Shown: positions 12,701-27,700 of the stretch, piece by piece
Numbering within the stretch: position 1 is the first letter of the stretch
Layout of the letters: each line of letters opens with the position of its first letter
NCBI GenBank assembly: GCA_946406115.1
Contig: OX291552.1
Coordinates: 3,658,001-3,722,000, forward strand
Direction: 5' to 3'
Source of the DNA: Apoda limacodes
Taxonomy: Eukaryota > Arthropoda > Insecta > Lepidoptera > Limacodidae
Length of the DNA: 64,000 nucleotides
Program-made: the position numbers and the translations under genes
The notes under the pieces: generated by a model
What the model saw: the letters and a program-made list of their open reading frames with translations, nothing else
The model's database searches: none
Told to the model about the DNA's origin: nothing

Positions 12701-15700
12701 TTATTTTTATTAATATTTAACTGCAGAATTAATATAAGAGCCGAGCAAAGGTCAAGGTGTGTCGGTCGGCGCGATTTGAGAGCCTGACATTAGAGGCGAT
12801 GTGTGCAAAAAGTTATTATATTCTATTATTATGTGGTCTTGTACGGATGGATCGGAACAATTGTATTTGTAAGGTCCACATACCTACGTAATATGAAAAA
12901 ACGAATAATCATTAGAATGTCAGATTTTTGATGGATGACTCCAATTTCCCGTCGCCATTCTCAACTTTATTAAGCTACTTATAGTAAATAAATAGATTTA
13001 GGGTCATATTACACAATGGCATGTCCCAAACTAAGCAAGACTTGTACTGTGGGTACCAAACAACGGATACAAATATTTACCTATATGTTTTTTTTAAATA
13101 CATACGTACCAACCTACATTATACAAGACAAACATAGATATTTAATATAAAAAGTTTGTCCTGTACGGGTATCAAACTTATTCCCCTCGTTTTAGTTATT
13201 CCTGAGTCACCAAGGCAGACAATTAAAAAGTAATACAAAATAGTATCTAATTAATACCTTCAAACCAGCATTTCTTGTATGTATATAGATACAATCCGAA
13301 TCTCGGAAACGGCTCCAACTATTTTCATGAATTTTAGTATGCAGGGTGTTTTGGGGGCTATAAAACGATCTATCTAGGTTTCATTTGTAGGAAACGTCGT
13401 TTTATCCGTGTTTTCAGGCAATGATAAACTGAAAAATATGACTCTTCCTGACATCTATTGACGAGTAATAATACTATTATTTTTCGACAATAGGTGGCGT
13501 TGTTAAAAAAGTTATGTTAACAACAGGCCTCTGTTTAAAGTAAAGTAACAGGTCAACATTCAACACTGGAGTCAACAGGCTGGGATGATTATAATGACCA
13601 ATCAATAATAATTTTTTTTCGAATTTCTGTTTCAGTATTTTTGGAAAATAAAACCATCAAAATGAGGGAAGAAAGTTTGTACAGGAGTTTCACCGCGTAT
13701 ACGAATAAGTCCATTGACCGTGGAGCGTTCTTACTGAAAATCAGTGTTGTGTAACCCGTGTGTACAGCGTAGTGTAAACCTATTTGGCATTTTATAGCTT
13801 TATAATCAATAAAGCAGTTAGTAGTTCATTTGTGTAACGGTATATCTATCTGTCTTTATTTATAAATTATAAATGTTTTTCTTTTTCTTCTACTGTGCAG
13901 ATAAGGTTAAAAATTTTTGTAATGTTATTGTGTAATTCTGTCGTAATGTTACTTACTACTACAGAAACTAAGAACCAAATATAAAATATTTTGTTCTATA
14001 AATGGCTAGCATTTTTCCGCGGTTTAGTCTGCATAAATTCCGTTCAAAAGTCAGATAAATTTATTAGTTTTATAAAACTAGCAAAGGTATTTGTCTTATA
14101 TTTAGCCACAAATAATAACTAGAGCTAACTTATAACTTTTCATCAAGTATCATGTTTTTTTTCTGTTTAAAAAGCATAAAATAACATACACTTGCAGAGT
14201 GGTAGGTACTTTAAAAATTTGCGTAAAAAGGTAATGGTCATAAGTTTTGAATCTGTAATTTATGTGTTAGGTCACATCGTGGTTACGAAATATCTCAATT
14301 GTAATAAATTACACAATAATTACGTTATTATTCAAACAGTTTCCGAGACACAAACCAAACAGAGCGTTAAGGACGACGCACCAGAAGGGAACTTAAATAG
14401 TTCGTATTGTTTAGTTAATTTTAAGGTGACTATGATTTACGTTTATACTGATATTATAAAAGCGAAAGTCACTTTGTTGGTCCTGCCTTCAAGAAGTAAG
14501 ATTTTGGCCCAGAGATACTTGAAAAGACAAAGAAGCACATAGGTTATCCCAGAAAATTCAAAAGTTCCTACAGGAATAACTATAACCGAACCGATTTCAA
14601 CGTGAGCGAATTATAGCTATTTACATATTTCTTTGTTATAGTTTGCGGTAGCAAATTTTCAAAGAGTAGCCGGGGTAATCCCACCCCAATAGCCAAATGA
14701 AACCTGGGTGGAATCACAGGCAAAAGTTAGTATAACGGTAAACACAAGTTTGTTTTAGTTTCAAATCTTAGATGCTAGATGTTTTATGATAATCAAAATT
14801 GTTGACAGTTAATTTAAAAATGTCTTCTATTCAATATTTTGACCAACCAAAACTTTTGATCACTAGACTTTCTATCCGTTCTTCGAAAATTACTTGGCTA
14901 TTTGTGACAGTGGACAGCTGATCGTATAATGTAACCAAAATAATGCGATACTAATGCGTTTGCAGCGGTTACGTAAAAAATGTGCTGTTGGCCACCCACT
15001 ACAACTAGTCTAATTTAAACTTTTTGTCTCAGTTAGAGGAGCAGTGTTCAAGATGAAACTTTGGTTCCATCGTTAATTTAATTTCAGAGGGTAATAAATT
15101 AATTACAACAATTCACTTTTATGAGTTACTAGCTTTTGCCTGTGGATTTGCGTGCAGTTAAAATTTTAATTATTTTAACAAAAAATACAGTACAATACTA
15201 TATTTTATAGTAATTATATACAAATAATGTTAAGAGAGTGAGCGGATTTTGATAGTTTGTATATATGTGTATGGTAATCTCATGAACCACTGGACCCATT
15301 TGAAAAAATCTTTGGACAAAGGCAATGCTTTATTTAGAACTTAGGGTTCAGTATAACACGGGGACGAAGTCGCGATGGAGTCCTAGTAACAATTACGAGT
15401 CAAGTGCAACAGTTAGTTTTGAATCTATATTTCAAAAAGTGAATCGGTACTGCTGGTTTTTACGTAATGCTCGATCAAAGATACAAAAAGTGATATGTGG
15501 TTCGGACTAGTCCTGTAAAAAATATTTTAAGTACCGATATCTATTTTGCAATTTCTAATAGTGCAGATTTCCTATTGATATTTTGAAGTGTTTATGGTCA
15601 CCCTATTACCCTAGAAAAAGTAAATCGCCTCCCGGCATCCGTCATTGTGCGTTTACTGTGGGTGGACCCATTGTCTCAGCATTACAAACAGCTGATCCAC

Positions 15701-18700
15701 TCGCGATTGCACAACCTTCTTGAGCCCAAAGTGGAAAAGGCATTATGGCATATTTAACACTCAAACTTTATTGTGAACATAGACTACCAATTTGCTTTTT
15801 GATCGAAATTGTGTTTTTCTTGACTGTTTTATCATGTCAGCCTGGAACGCAGCCGCTCAACATCAGTTTATCATTGAATTGTTCATTTTTTTTATCAATC
15901 AATAATTATGCATTTTATATTTGTAGTCATTTTTATGGTTTTTGGCACCTTCTGTTATCTCACTTCGGACCCTTATTGTCTATCTTTCTATCAAGACCCT
16001 TTTTCTCAGGAATGAGTAAAGGTATCAAGTTAAAATTAATGTTAAATTAAGGTCTACTAATCTATGGTCTCTTTAAGCTATAAAAAATCAAGCTTCTAGG
16101 TCAAAGCAATAAAAAAATACGGCCATTTTTGGCGTATATTTTCTCATTTACAAATAAATCAAAACCCCCATAGGTTTTCTCATCAACTTCCCGTTGTGCT
16201 AGAATCATGAAATTTGACACGAAGAAAGGTCTTATATATCACAAATATTGTTATTGTAAGTTTGTTAATTTGCTGTTATAACACATTAAAAAAAAGTTTG
16301 TCCGTCTGTCAAGACCCTTTTACTCAATAACGCGTGCAGGTATCCAGTTTGAAATCAATATTAAATACTAAAGTCTACGTTCACTTAAATTTGTACATAA
16401 TATTATGCAATTATGACAACATAAAATTATGACAAACCTACAAGATTTTCGTGGTAGATAATAAAATTGTCCATGTAAACTAATATACCCTTACCTACAA
16501 TTCCTTCAATACCGTATTCATGAAAGAAAAATTGGCTCGACTTCATGCCGAACGGTAATACATTAAATTCCCAAACATTAGAATAGCTAACTCCTGAACA
16601 TATGAACGCGTTTTTATGTTTATCGCTTTCATCTAATTCAAGTTAAAAATATCCTGCATTTAAGTCTAACTCGCAATAGTATTTGACCCCCTGCAAACTT
16701 TGAAAAATGTCCTCAACACGTGGAATTGCCATGGCACTACTATGTGCCTTTTACTTCTATGTCATATCTTAGGTCTATGGTTTTGACAATATAGATATGC
16801 GTATCTAAGCATCACTGTTTGGAAATAAGTCGAAAATAAAATTTCTATCTATATTGTTGATACTGCTATTTTTCCTCAAGTTTCCAAGAAACTGCACTCT
16901 GCGTGGCTCGTTTAGTCACAGGTTATATACACGTTAAGGTTCAACTTGTCGCGGGCTCGAACTTACTCGTGGACGCGGCCAAAAAGCACGCTGTCTCACC
17001 TAGCATCGTGTATAAAAGAGATAGAATCAGTTATGAGCAGTTAGCAGCTTTGTATATTTTTGGGCAATATCCTACCTATATTTCTCATTAATGTAATAAG
17101 CTAATAATAATAATAACTTTCGACTATTTTTTTTGACACAACCTAACATAATAAATAAAGATTATAGCTAGCTGACCCTGCGAACGTTGTTTCTCGCCGC
17201 CCATTGTGAAGAGATTGTACTAATTCAGAAACCTTGCCCGGTGCCTATGTGCGTAACAACTTAGACTCTGTCCGACTCGCACTTGACCCTGTCCGACTCG
17301 CACTTGACACTGTCGGACTCGCTCTTGACCCCTTTTTTCTTTCTCAGAAACCTTCCCCGACGTGTGAATAACAACTTACCAAAATTTCATTAAAATCGGT
17401 TTACCCTTAGTGCGCGAGTCCGACTCGCAAAAACCTTGCACACAACAGAAAAAGAATTAGCGAAATCGGTCTAGCTGTTCACGCGTGATGGCGTGACCAA
17501 GAGTCCGACTCGCACTTGACCCTTTTTCTAACCTTTTAAACTTTGCCTCAACAAACGCAACGAAAAAAGAATTATTCAAATCGGTCCAGCCGTTCTCGAG
17601 TTTTATCCAGACTAACGAACAGCATTTGATTTTTATATATACAGATAATAATGTTTGTTTATTTACTTTTTTGACGTATGTAGTATATTTGACATCTCAA
17701 TCTGTCATAGAATTAAAATCTCATATCCAACCTTCGTACTACTCATAATCGCCATATACTAAAAAAAAAAACAAACACCGTGCCGAAGTCTGCCGAACTG
17801 AAACGAATTTAGACGAATGTTAGGTTTTCTTTAACGAAAGAAAGTTTTTCGTTACGGAATTTCTTGATTCGGTCGCCGCGCCCACAGCCCGCGATACTCA
17901 GAGCCCGCGATAAAAGCTATGCAATAGCTTAAAATATGACGAAAATAAGGTCGGTATACGGTTTTCTCTGGGCAATAACTTTGTCCGTAACTTGAAGTAT
18001 CTTTTATAAACGCGAATGCTGCACAACTAAGCCTATTCGCCAATCTAGCTATATGTGGGCCCCACTGAAGCTTTGCGTCCATGGTAATACCTAAGAATAC
18101 TGTATTATCTACAAGATCTAACTGCTCCCCGTTTATAAGTGAACTTGTTCTTACATGACTGACATTTGGTGTTAAATTCGATACATTTGGTTTTTTTGTT
18201 ATTTAGGAGTAAATTATTAACGTTTAATAATATTTTTTTTGATACAGTATTAATTTTTTAACATTATATAAAATAGTTTTTACGACTTTAAGTTTTCAAT
18301 AAAAGAATTGTGTCGTCTGCAAACCACATGACTATCTTTAATAACCATAGGCTCACTAATGAATATAAGAAGTAGGAATGGCCTAATAATTGAACCCTGT
18401 GGAACACTAATTTTAATGTTTGATCCAGGGGAGTGCATCCCATTTATGTGAACTACCTGAATTATTTTATACAGACACGAGCCAATTAGTTTATGTTCAG
18501 TTCTCTTAATACCGTAGTGTTACCATTTTCTGATCTGGGAAACCTTTCATATTGGACGCAATCGAATGCCTTAGACTTGGTATTCTCAGCAGACCGAAGC
18601 ACTCCTGCACCTAGGGAAAATGTTGCTGCTTTACCACTGGCAAGTCCAGTCCCGAATGGAGTAGGTACTGCTGTTGCCACATCTGTAGAACCTGGCACCT

Positions 18701-21700
18701 GTAGAAGCTTGGCCCTTTTGACTTGCTGAGAGAATTGTCGACGTTTGCAAACTTGCAAGCGTTTGCCTCCCATTGTGTGTTCTACTGCTTATATTATGGG
18801 CTGTAGTGTTCATATCGCACCACTCACTATCGGCAAGGATTTCGTCCTCACAACCTAGAATCTAAACGGTCCGCGAATGCTTAGGTTGTGAAATGACCTC
18901 CCTCCCAAGGTTTTATCAAATGACTACAATATAGTGTTCTTCAAGAAAAAAGTGATTCGATTTTTAAAGGGTTGGCAATGCGCGAGTTTTGCCTCTGGTG
19001 TTGCAAGCGTCCATAAGCTACGGTGACCGCTTAATATCAGTCGGACCGTAAGCTTGTTTGCCATCTTAGTAACTGAAAACGGGAATAACGGAACCCAATG
19101 CATGCACGAGTAAAATGTTATGGTGCGAATTAAGTTGATGCTAGTGCCTATTCAAAACTTGAGTCAATTTAAGTTATTTTGTTACCTTTTCTATTTCATT
19201 TAACAACGAGCTCATTTAGATAGTAAAATAATCGGCCAAGTGCGAGTCGGACTCGCGCACGAAGGCACTTTGTTGTTATTTGTTTTATTTTAATTTAATT
19301 ATTTATTTTTAAAGTGAATATATAACTAAATATTCTGTGAATATTTCAAGCGTTTACCTGTTGCCGTTATCAATATCGAGCGAAAACGAGCAAAAAAATA
19401 AAATTTGTTGTATAGGAGCCCCCTAAAATTTTTATTTTATTTTTTTAGTATTTGCTGTTATAGCGGCAACATAAATACATCATCTGTGAAAATTTCAACT
19501 GTCTAACGATCACGGTTCATGAGATACAGCCTGGTGACAGACGGACGGACAGCGGAGTCTTAGTAATAGGGTACCGCTTTTTACCCTTCGGATACGGGAC
19601 CCTAAAAATGGAAATGAAATGAAAATTAACATATAATTGCAATAACATATTTATATAATTTTTTTTTATAATTTTCGTCACTCGTCTAAAGGGATCACAA
19701 AGACGATGAAAATAGGCAAGAGTTTAAATTTTGATTATAAGGATCGCATTAAGACCAATCTTCGCACTTTAGCAACATTATTTTATCACTGACATAAAGT
19801 TTAATTCATACGTACCTGAAAACTGATAAAGTTCATGAGCCTAAGCTAAAACAATTCATAATTAGAACAATACTATAAAATAATACGGTAAGTAATTGAT
19901 CAGTAGTAGCTAAAATTTAATTATAGTTGCCAAATCCGGGTGCGGATATCCATTTTCTTAATACATCAGATGTTAAACATATAAAGTAATAAAAACTTAA
20001 AGTGCGTAATAAAACTTAATGGTCTTTGGATAAAACAAATACACGTATAACATTATTTTTTAATGCTTTTAAAACTGTACAATATAAAAAAAATATGTTT
20101 TTCATAATATTAAATTTTTTCAAATTTACATATTAGTTAGCAGACACGTGCCTCATAGCGAAAAATTTAAAATAAAGACAGACCACACATTTCTATCGAA
20201 TTCCAGAGTCTAGCATATTCAGGTCTGTTCCCAATTTGTTGTCCCTGTTGCACTGGATTTGCAACATATTTTTTTCGGGAGTCAGCGAGTGAGTGAAATA
20301 TTGTGTGCGCCAATGCAGTATGAGCTGTTACAGATTTTAGTTTTAACAGAACATTAAAACAATTTTGAATGATAAGACCTTTAGTTATAAACAGTCGCTG
20401 GATGCAAGACAGAGGAAGGTCTGCATGACCGCGAGTCGCCAACCGCTGCTCTAATATCTGAATCCAAAAATCTTTTTAAATTTTTGTCCGTCGATTTATG
20501 CGATCAAACAAAAGCATTAAGCAGGTTTTAAATATTTTTATGCATGCATGACGTCCAAAGGGAACAAATAAACATTAGACCTATTATGTAAATATAATTT
20601 CTACTAGGTAAGGTGCTAATGAATTTAGTCCGACCTCGAAAAAAAAAACGGGCACAGCTGCGTGTGTTTCCTAGTAACAAAAAAAGGGCCAAGGCGTTGT
20701 ACCATAAGCGAATAAGGTATAATTTCCAAGCTTACATAACCTAAACACGTACAGATAGTAGTGTCAACACCCTTACGTACGACGCACGCGTGTTCTAACT
20801 ACGAACGACCGACATTCCAATGACCAATACGACATTCCACACGTAGGAATCGACATTTCTATCATGTCGTGTCGCAACGTATAAACGACGAATGGGTATT
20901 CCAAATATGCTAAGTGTGCTAAGATGCCTCTTGCATAGCTTAATTTCCTCATACTTGTGCTTTTTTACGCTATTTCGTTTATAATGAAAAGTTACGCAAA
21001 ACCTCATTTTCAGCTTCCATAGCGTATTTTAACAAAACATAAAAACTGAAGTACCTTAAAATTTGTAAATAAATATAGATAGTTACTATAAATAACCGAA
21101 AAGATAAGCAATCACATTCCTAATCTATACTTAATATTATAAATGTGAGAGTTTGGATGGATGGAATTATGTTACTCAATTAGGTATTCCAGAACGGCTG
21201 AACGGATCTAAATTTGGCACAGTGTCACGTACCGAGCCTTATAGGATTCGCGAATTATAAAAATAATTTTTAAGTTTTTTACCACTTTTCAATATCCCAA
21301 ACGTCCCATTATCCTTTTTTCATAAGTAATATTTTAGTCTCGAAAACTTCTTTTTCGGTAAAGAATTGCTCGTTACCTTCATAACTGGAGCACTACTTTC
21401 GTTTTAGGACCCTCTAGGGTCACTAATACAATCAAATGCATCAGAAATGTACCTCTTCGCTACCATATTTGGTAATGAACGCGATCCGAACATTGCATAG
21501 ATTCACCCGCACAGACGAAAGAACACACAACACTTACGCCACCATTGTACTGGATTATAATATGGGATAACATATAAGCCCGGAACACGCAAGATGTTTT
21601 CGTGGGAATAACTAAAACCGAATTCCACTTGAACGAAGTATTGACACGGCCACAGATTGCTGTGATAAACTTTCTGAGAATAATCAAAAAGTTGGCGTAT

Positions 21701-24700
21701 AAATCCCACATTTAGGGCGGTTACAGTCGCTGGCAATAGTTAGGTATAAGTTAAGTGTTCGATAATTTTTTTATTTTGCGCTATTTTTTTCTGATACTAA
21801 AAACTTTCGTACAAAGCATTGTACCTGCTCGGAAACACAGCGTTTTGCGATCTTGACTGTTTTCGATAAAATTTTCTTTTAATTTTTATTTTTAATTACA
21901 ATATATCGCAATATTTTTTTTTATACAACTAAGTGTGCAAACAAGCTTACAGTCCGCCTGATGGTAAGGTTAGGACGGTTACCGTAGCCTATGGACGCTT
22001 GAAACACCTGGGGCTACTGCGACCCTTCAAAAATCTAATAACTTCTTTCTTGAAGAACTGCAAAGTTCTTAGAGAAAACCTTGGCAGGTAGCTCATTCCA
22101 CAACCTAAGCGATCACGGGAGGTAGTTTCTGTAAAACCGCACTGTACGCGACCATTAAGGTTCTAAGTTGTGAGGGTGAATTCCCTGCCAATGACGGCGA
22201 GTGGTGCGATGTAGAAAGTAGCCCTGGGCATCGTTTCGAACAATTCCTCAGGGATTGATATATTTACGCAACTGTTAAGTACTGGAGCAGGCTAAGCCTG
22301 CTCATGTCTCTAAATACGTCATATTGCGTATAAAAAAAAACCGATCGTAAAAAAGGTTTAATATTCGCGTGGGGACAACTGAACTGAACTGTTCAGCCTT
22401 CGTTTGTTAGGCGCCCTCGTCGGATGCTTGATCCGAGATGGATCGTTTCGTTTTATATTATGGGTAACTAAAGTAAAATCAACAAAACCATCAACGTTTT
22501 GCCAAGATAAATAATGTAGATATATCCCGCGTGATAATAGTTGTAATATGGTGCGACGCCCTTTTGTTTCGTAGTCACAGCAACAGTTTGGATTGAGGCA
22601 AGATCACTATCTTGCGGCTCTCACGAAGGAGCATTAGCATGCCCCGCGAAGTTTTAGAAGAAGTTTAAGGAGCGCACCTGAAGCCGTTCCGCAGCCACAC
22701 AATAGGACCACATGAGAAATGTATGCTCACGAATGAGCTAGGTAATACAAATATAGTTGATGACCATGAGTTGACCAGGAACTCCGCCCAAGAACAGAGT
22801 TAAATGGGAACATGTAAATTAATTAGATATAAGTAATGAAATTATTTATTATACCCGCTAGCATATAAGAGTAAAAGAAAAATATACATATTATTTGAAC
22901 CTCTCGGCGTATCCTTCATATATCCTGATAGGATTCCCAGATAAGTATCAATTACCTCAAGCAGCCAAGTGAAGATAAAGCTGGTTGCAGTACCTAGTTC
23001 ATTGAGCATACCATGGTAAATACTTAAGTGGTACATTAAAAATGCATTTGTACTTGAAAGTACACATCATGGTAATTATTTGCTTACGACTCAGTTCGCA
23101 CGTCTCGTAGGTTGAGCAAAGCGACATTGACTTAGAAAATTGGGTAACTTTGTCCCACATAGGTTCCAGGTGTACAATTTCGCAAGTAATTTGCATGTGT
23201 TACAAGATAAATGGTATATTTTTTTATATATTTTGGCTGTACAATGTCAAGAAGGCCGTGACCGATATTTAGAGGTTTCATGTATTTTTAAAGGATTAGA
23301 GTTTTTCTGCTGAGTTTTGGAAATTTTTTGACATTAATTTTTCCTTTTTAAATTGATAACTTAAAGCAAACAAACTGTCTTGTCTGCAAAGATTTGTCTA
23401 AAACGAATAAACGAATTGGCCTGAAAAAAGTATCCTATGATACATCCTAAAATCATTGCTTATTGTACGTCATATTCACAAAAGACATTATAAAAATAGT
23501 AAAGATGTACATAGGTAAGCTTATCTCTATTTAGAGATTTCTTCCAGCAGACCTACAGGTCTTAGCGATGAAAGACTAATTTATCAAGTTAATGTGTACA
23601 GATAGAAAATCTATTAAATATAAATTTAGTACAATATAATAAATAAATATATAGCAAATTTTTAGATGTGTATATTTATAAATATATATAGTATATACAT
23701 ATTATATACATAACATTTAGGTCTCAAGTCTTGAGTCATTCTAGTGCAGATTCAAAGTACTGAGAAAAAAATAATAATAATAATTAAGTTGTGGGCTTGC
23801 ATAAATGTAAATATCGTTTTTTAAACTAGTTCTAAAAGCAGGGATACTTTGGCTATCACGTGTTTAATGTGGGACAGAGTTCTATAGTTTGATAGCACAA
23901 ACAGTGAAAGTATTACCAAAAGTTTTTATGTATTTTCATTCAAAGTGCCGTCGAGGGGCAAATAGATCTATCCCCTTGGAAAATAAGTTCAAAACGTTCC
24001 GGCGAAAACGAATTGGGAGCCAGTTCTACTCATGTCTAAATTAAGATATATGATCAAGCTTGCGCAACCCGTTAACAAAACAAATGCACAAGTTTTGAAG
24101 TCGATCGAGTTTATTTAATAGGTCCTCAGTGGAGTCCGGATAGCAAACGTCCGCATAGTCTAGAAGAGAAAGAAGAAAAGACTGCGCTAGTGCAATTTTC
24201 GTTTTTAGAGGAAGAAATTTACGAAGACGCTTAAGTGAGTGCGGCGTGCTATAGAACTTTCTACTAATTTCGTTGACATTCATTGACCAGGACAGGTTGC
24301 TCTCGATGTAAAGACCAAGGTTTTTGCCATGTTTAGAAATCATGTTTGGAAAGAAGCCAGTGTGATAAGTGTTGAAAATTATTTTTTAAAACTATATTTT
24401 TACAGATATCTAAAAAGCAATACAGTAATATTTTCAGTTACAGAGTTTGTAACGGTAGTGGGAGTTCCCCTAGCGCCGGACGCAACTACCACCGGACACA
24501 CTTACTATCTAACAAGTTGATGCTCGATCGATTCAATGTCACAGTGTTAGGGGGCAAAGGTAGTTACAATGCTCACACGCTATGTGATAAGTGTCAGTGT
24601 GCACTCGTGTAGAAAAAGTTGGGAGTGATCAAAAGTTATAGTGTCCGGAAATACAACATCGAAAAAATTGTGGTCTGATTAGAGGACTATATAAATGAAA

Positions 24701-27700
24701 ACTGCATATAATCATCAAAGTGTCTTGCATGGGTTAACGAAGCATGTGCCGATATACCAGCAGGTTGAGAGAGTTTGATAGTGATTTTTTTGTGATAACC
24801 TTTTAGATGTTGAGTTTTTGCTAATTTATTTTGTTTTTATGTTTAACGTTAATAAATTCATAATTAAATTGACATATTCTAAAACAGTTTCTTATTTATG
24901 ACCATTAAACCTTAGGTGTCCACAACACGTTATTTCTTTCTAGTTTAAGACTTTAAACCTGCAAACACGCGAAAAACTGCACATTTACGTAGGAACATTA
25001 ATTATTTGTGTTTGCCTTGAGATTGTGTGTTTTTAGGGTTCTGACCTCAAAAGGAAAAAAGGAAGTCTTACAGGATCACTTTGTTGTCTGTCTGTCTGTC
25101 TGTCAAGACACGTTGCAACGCGTGAAGGTATCAAGTTAAAATTAATATCAAATATCAAAGCTGTAAAAATATCAAGCGTATCAAAGGCCATTTTTGTCGC
25201 ATATTTTAGCATTCACAAATAAATCAACACCTAAGGGGTACTTCTCGTTGTCCTAGAATCATGAAATGTGACACGAAGTAATGTCTTCTATCACAAAAAT
25301 AGGAATAAAACCCAAATTTGTTGATTTGTAGTTATAACACATGTAGTTAAAACACATTAACAAAACGTTTGTCTGTATGTCTGTCAAGACCCTTTTACTA
25401 AATAACGCGTGAAGTTATCAAGTTGAAATAAATATTAAATACTTAAGTCTACGGTTACTTAAATTTGTAAAAAAATCACCTTAAAATTAAGTTAATACAA
25501 TAAAAAATATACCCAAAATACGGTCATTTTTGTCGCATCAATCAAAACCTATGGGTTACTTCGGCAAGAAGCAAAAAAACTGATAAAACCTGTGAGACTT
25601 ATTCTCATGATCGAAGAACTATCTACATATATAAGTTTGTATGAGCCAGACTCGCCCTTGGCTTGTTTTTTTTTTATAATATGTGTGTATTTACAAGGTT
25701 TATATATGTATCTGTATCCGTTACCTGTGGCCTATTTAATAAACCTGGCAATTGTAAACGTGAACGTGTCAATTTGGTGAACATTGCGGAACCAATATGG
25801 AATTCACGAAACCAATATATACTGATGCTCATCGATTTAGCAATGTACTTCGAATTCTCATAGTTATTAACAATTTTCACATTTGTTAAATAGGCCCCTG
25901 GTATCCATAGGACAAGCTTTGCTTAGTTTAGGACCAGACAGCACTGTGTGTAATGTCCATAAATATTTATTGATTTATTTATTTATCATAATAAGTTTCT
26001 TGATAACATGACGTTACCACCTACACTAACTGTAGCAGTGCATTTTAGCTAAATAATATTTTAATTAGCAACATTGAACCCACCTATCGCATACGGCGCG
26101 TATTTAACGCTTCTTTTGTACGCGAAACAAATTAAACTTTTGCCGTCACCCACGCGTGTCAGCATCTGACTAAAAAGGAGATATACTTTATAAGTTTTTA
26201 AATTATCGCGTTCCATTACTAATTTAAAAATAATACAACGGGAAAATTCCTTTTTCTCGACGTTTTATCATACTAACTACGGCATCTGAGAAAGACTACA
26301 TGAATAAATTTACGAACTATTATCATGCTAACTGGGGCATTTCAGAAGGCTACATGACTAAATTTACGAACTATTATCATGCTAACGGGGGCATTTCAGA
26401 ATCTCACATGACTAAATTTACGAACTATTATCAATCATGCTAACTAGGGCATCTGAGAAAGGCTACATGACTAAATTACCTTTATGTACGATTTGCACCT
26501 TGCTTGATGAATATTGTTGATTATTTTTGGATATACCTTGTTTATATACCTATTTGCTGTATCGTTTGCACACACACAATAAAAGCAAGTATATACGGCA
26601 AACTTAATGCTGTAAGGCATTATCTAATAGTCAAATATTATGATATCTTTAAAAGTAGCAAAAATAATACTTACTTGTTCAAAGTCTTAACATCGAATCC
26701 TTTTTGTATGTATTCTATTCCTGCGGGAGCAGCCATGGTGAGCAGCAAGCGGGGTTTCTTTGTTTTCTCGGATTCCTTTTCAAACTCCTCCCGTAACTCC
26801 TTCACCAGCTTGGCGTAGTTCCCGCGATCTTTAGACTTTCCTCCGTCCCTGAATGCAGGGTATTCCCAGTCCAGGTCCAGACCGTCAAAGTGGTTCTGTC
26901 TGAGGAACTGTATAAGAATTAAAAGTTAATTGAATGTACCTACATAGTACTATCTGTTCTTTAAGTATCAGTTGATTAGGTTTTTTGTATTCTACTCCTA
27001 AAATGGGAGCACAGCGTAAATAAGGTACGAAAGTCCATATTAAAACGTTATTTTTTGTATGACAAGTGTAACTGCTTAATTCTGTCTAAATAAAGAATCA
27101 ATTTTATTGATTTTCATTGTTTCCAAAGTTACTTGATAAGTAATAAGGGACCTATATTTTTTATACATGGATTATCAAGACAAAAAAGATATATAGACAA
27201 GTACTTTAGTTTCGGAATTCTTAAAATACGCTGAAGCGTGACATCATGTTAATAAAAACTATTATCTATTCAGAACATACAGATAAGTGCACTATGTCTA
27301 TGCCATAACAACAAATAATTAAAAAAACATGCCTGCCATGACTACAGTGTGCGATAGACGTTTGAGTAAGCACGCGTACTTACGGCTTGACGATCTTTCG
27401 ACAGCGTATTAGCCTAAGTACCGAACTTAAAATCCATCGAGTAAGTTTGTCAGATATCCAATCGGTTTGAAATTTTGCTTGTAGCCTGCCTCGGCTTGCC
27501 GTGTGTCACGAGTGCGTGAGCCGCCATTTTATTGCGGTAGCGTAGACAGTATGTTGAGTCTCATGTGTTGTTAAGGTACTTGCATCTTTTCGGTTCAAAA
27601 TAATGTACGTGTTACGTAAATCATTTTTAACTGTTATTCACAACAATGAAAAAAAATCGGTAGCATGTACCGCACGAGCAACTTCTTTTGAGATTTTTTT

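Noticed and set aside
14192..14542. 116-codon plus-strand ORF
   Set aside because: Longest unexplained frame in this part, but no motif, ordinary AT-rich composition and no splice context; likely chance.
20167..20442. 91-codon minus-strand ORF
   Set aside because: No family resemblance that I could support; may be part of an unknown repeat.
26267..26482. CRISPR-like array
   Set aside because: Units are contiguous 54-bp tandem repeats with no unique spacers, in a eukaryotic intron.
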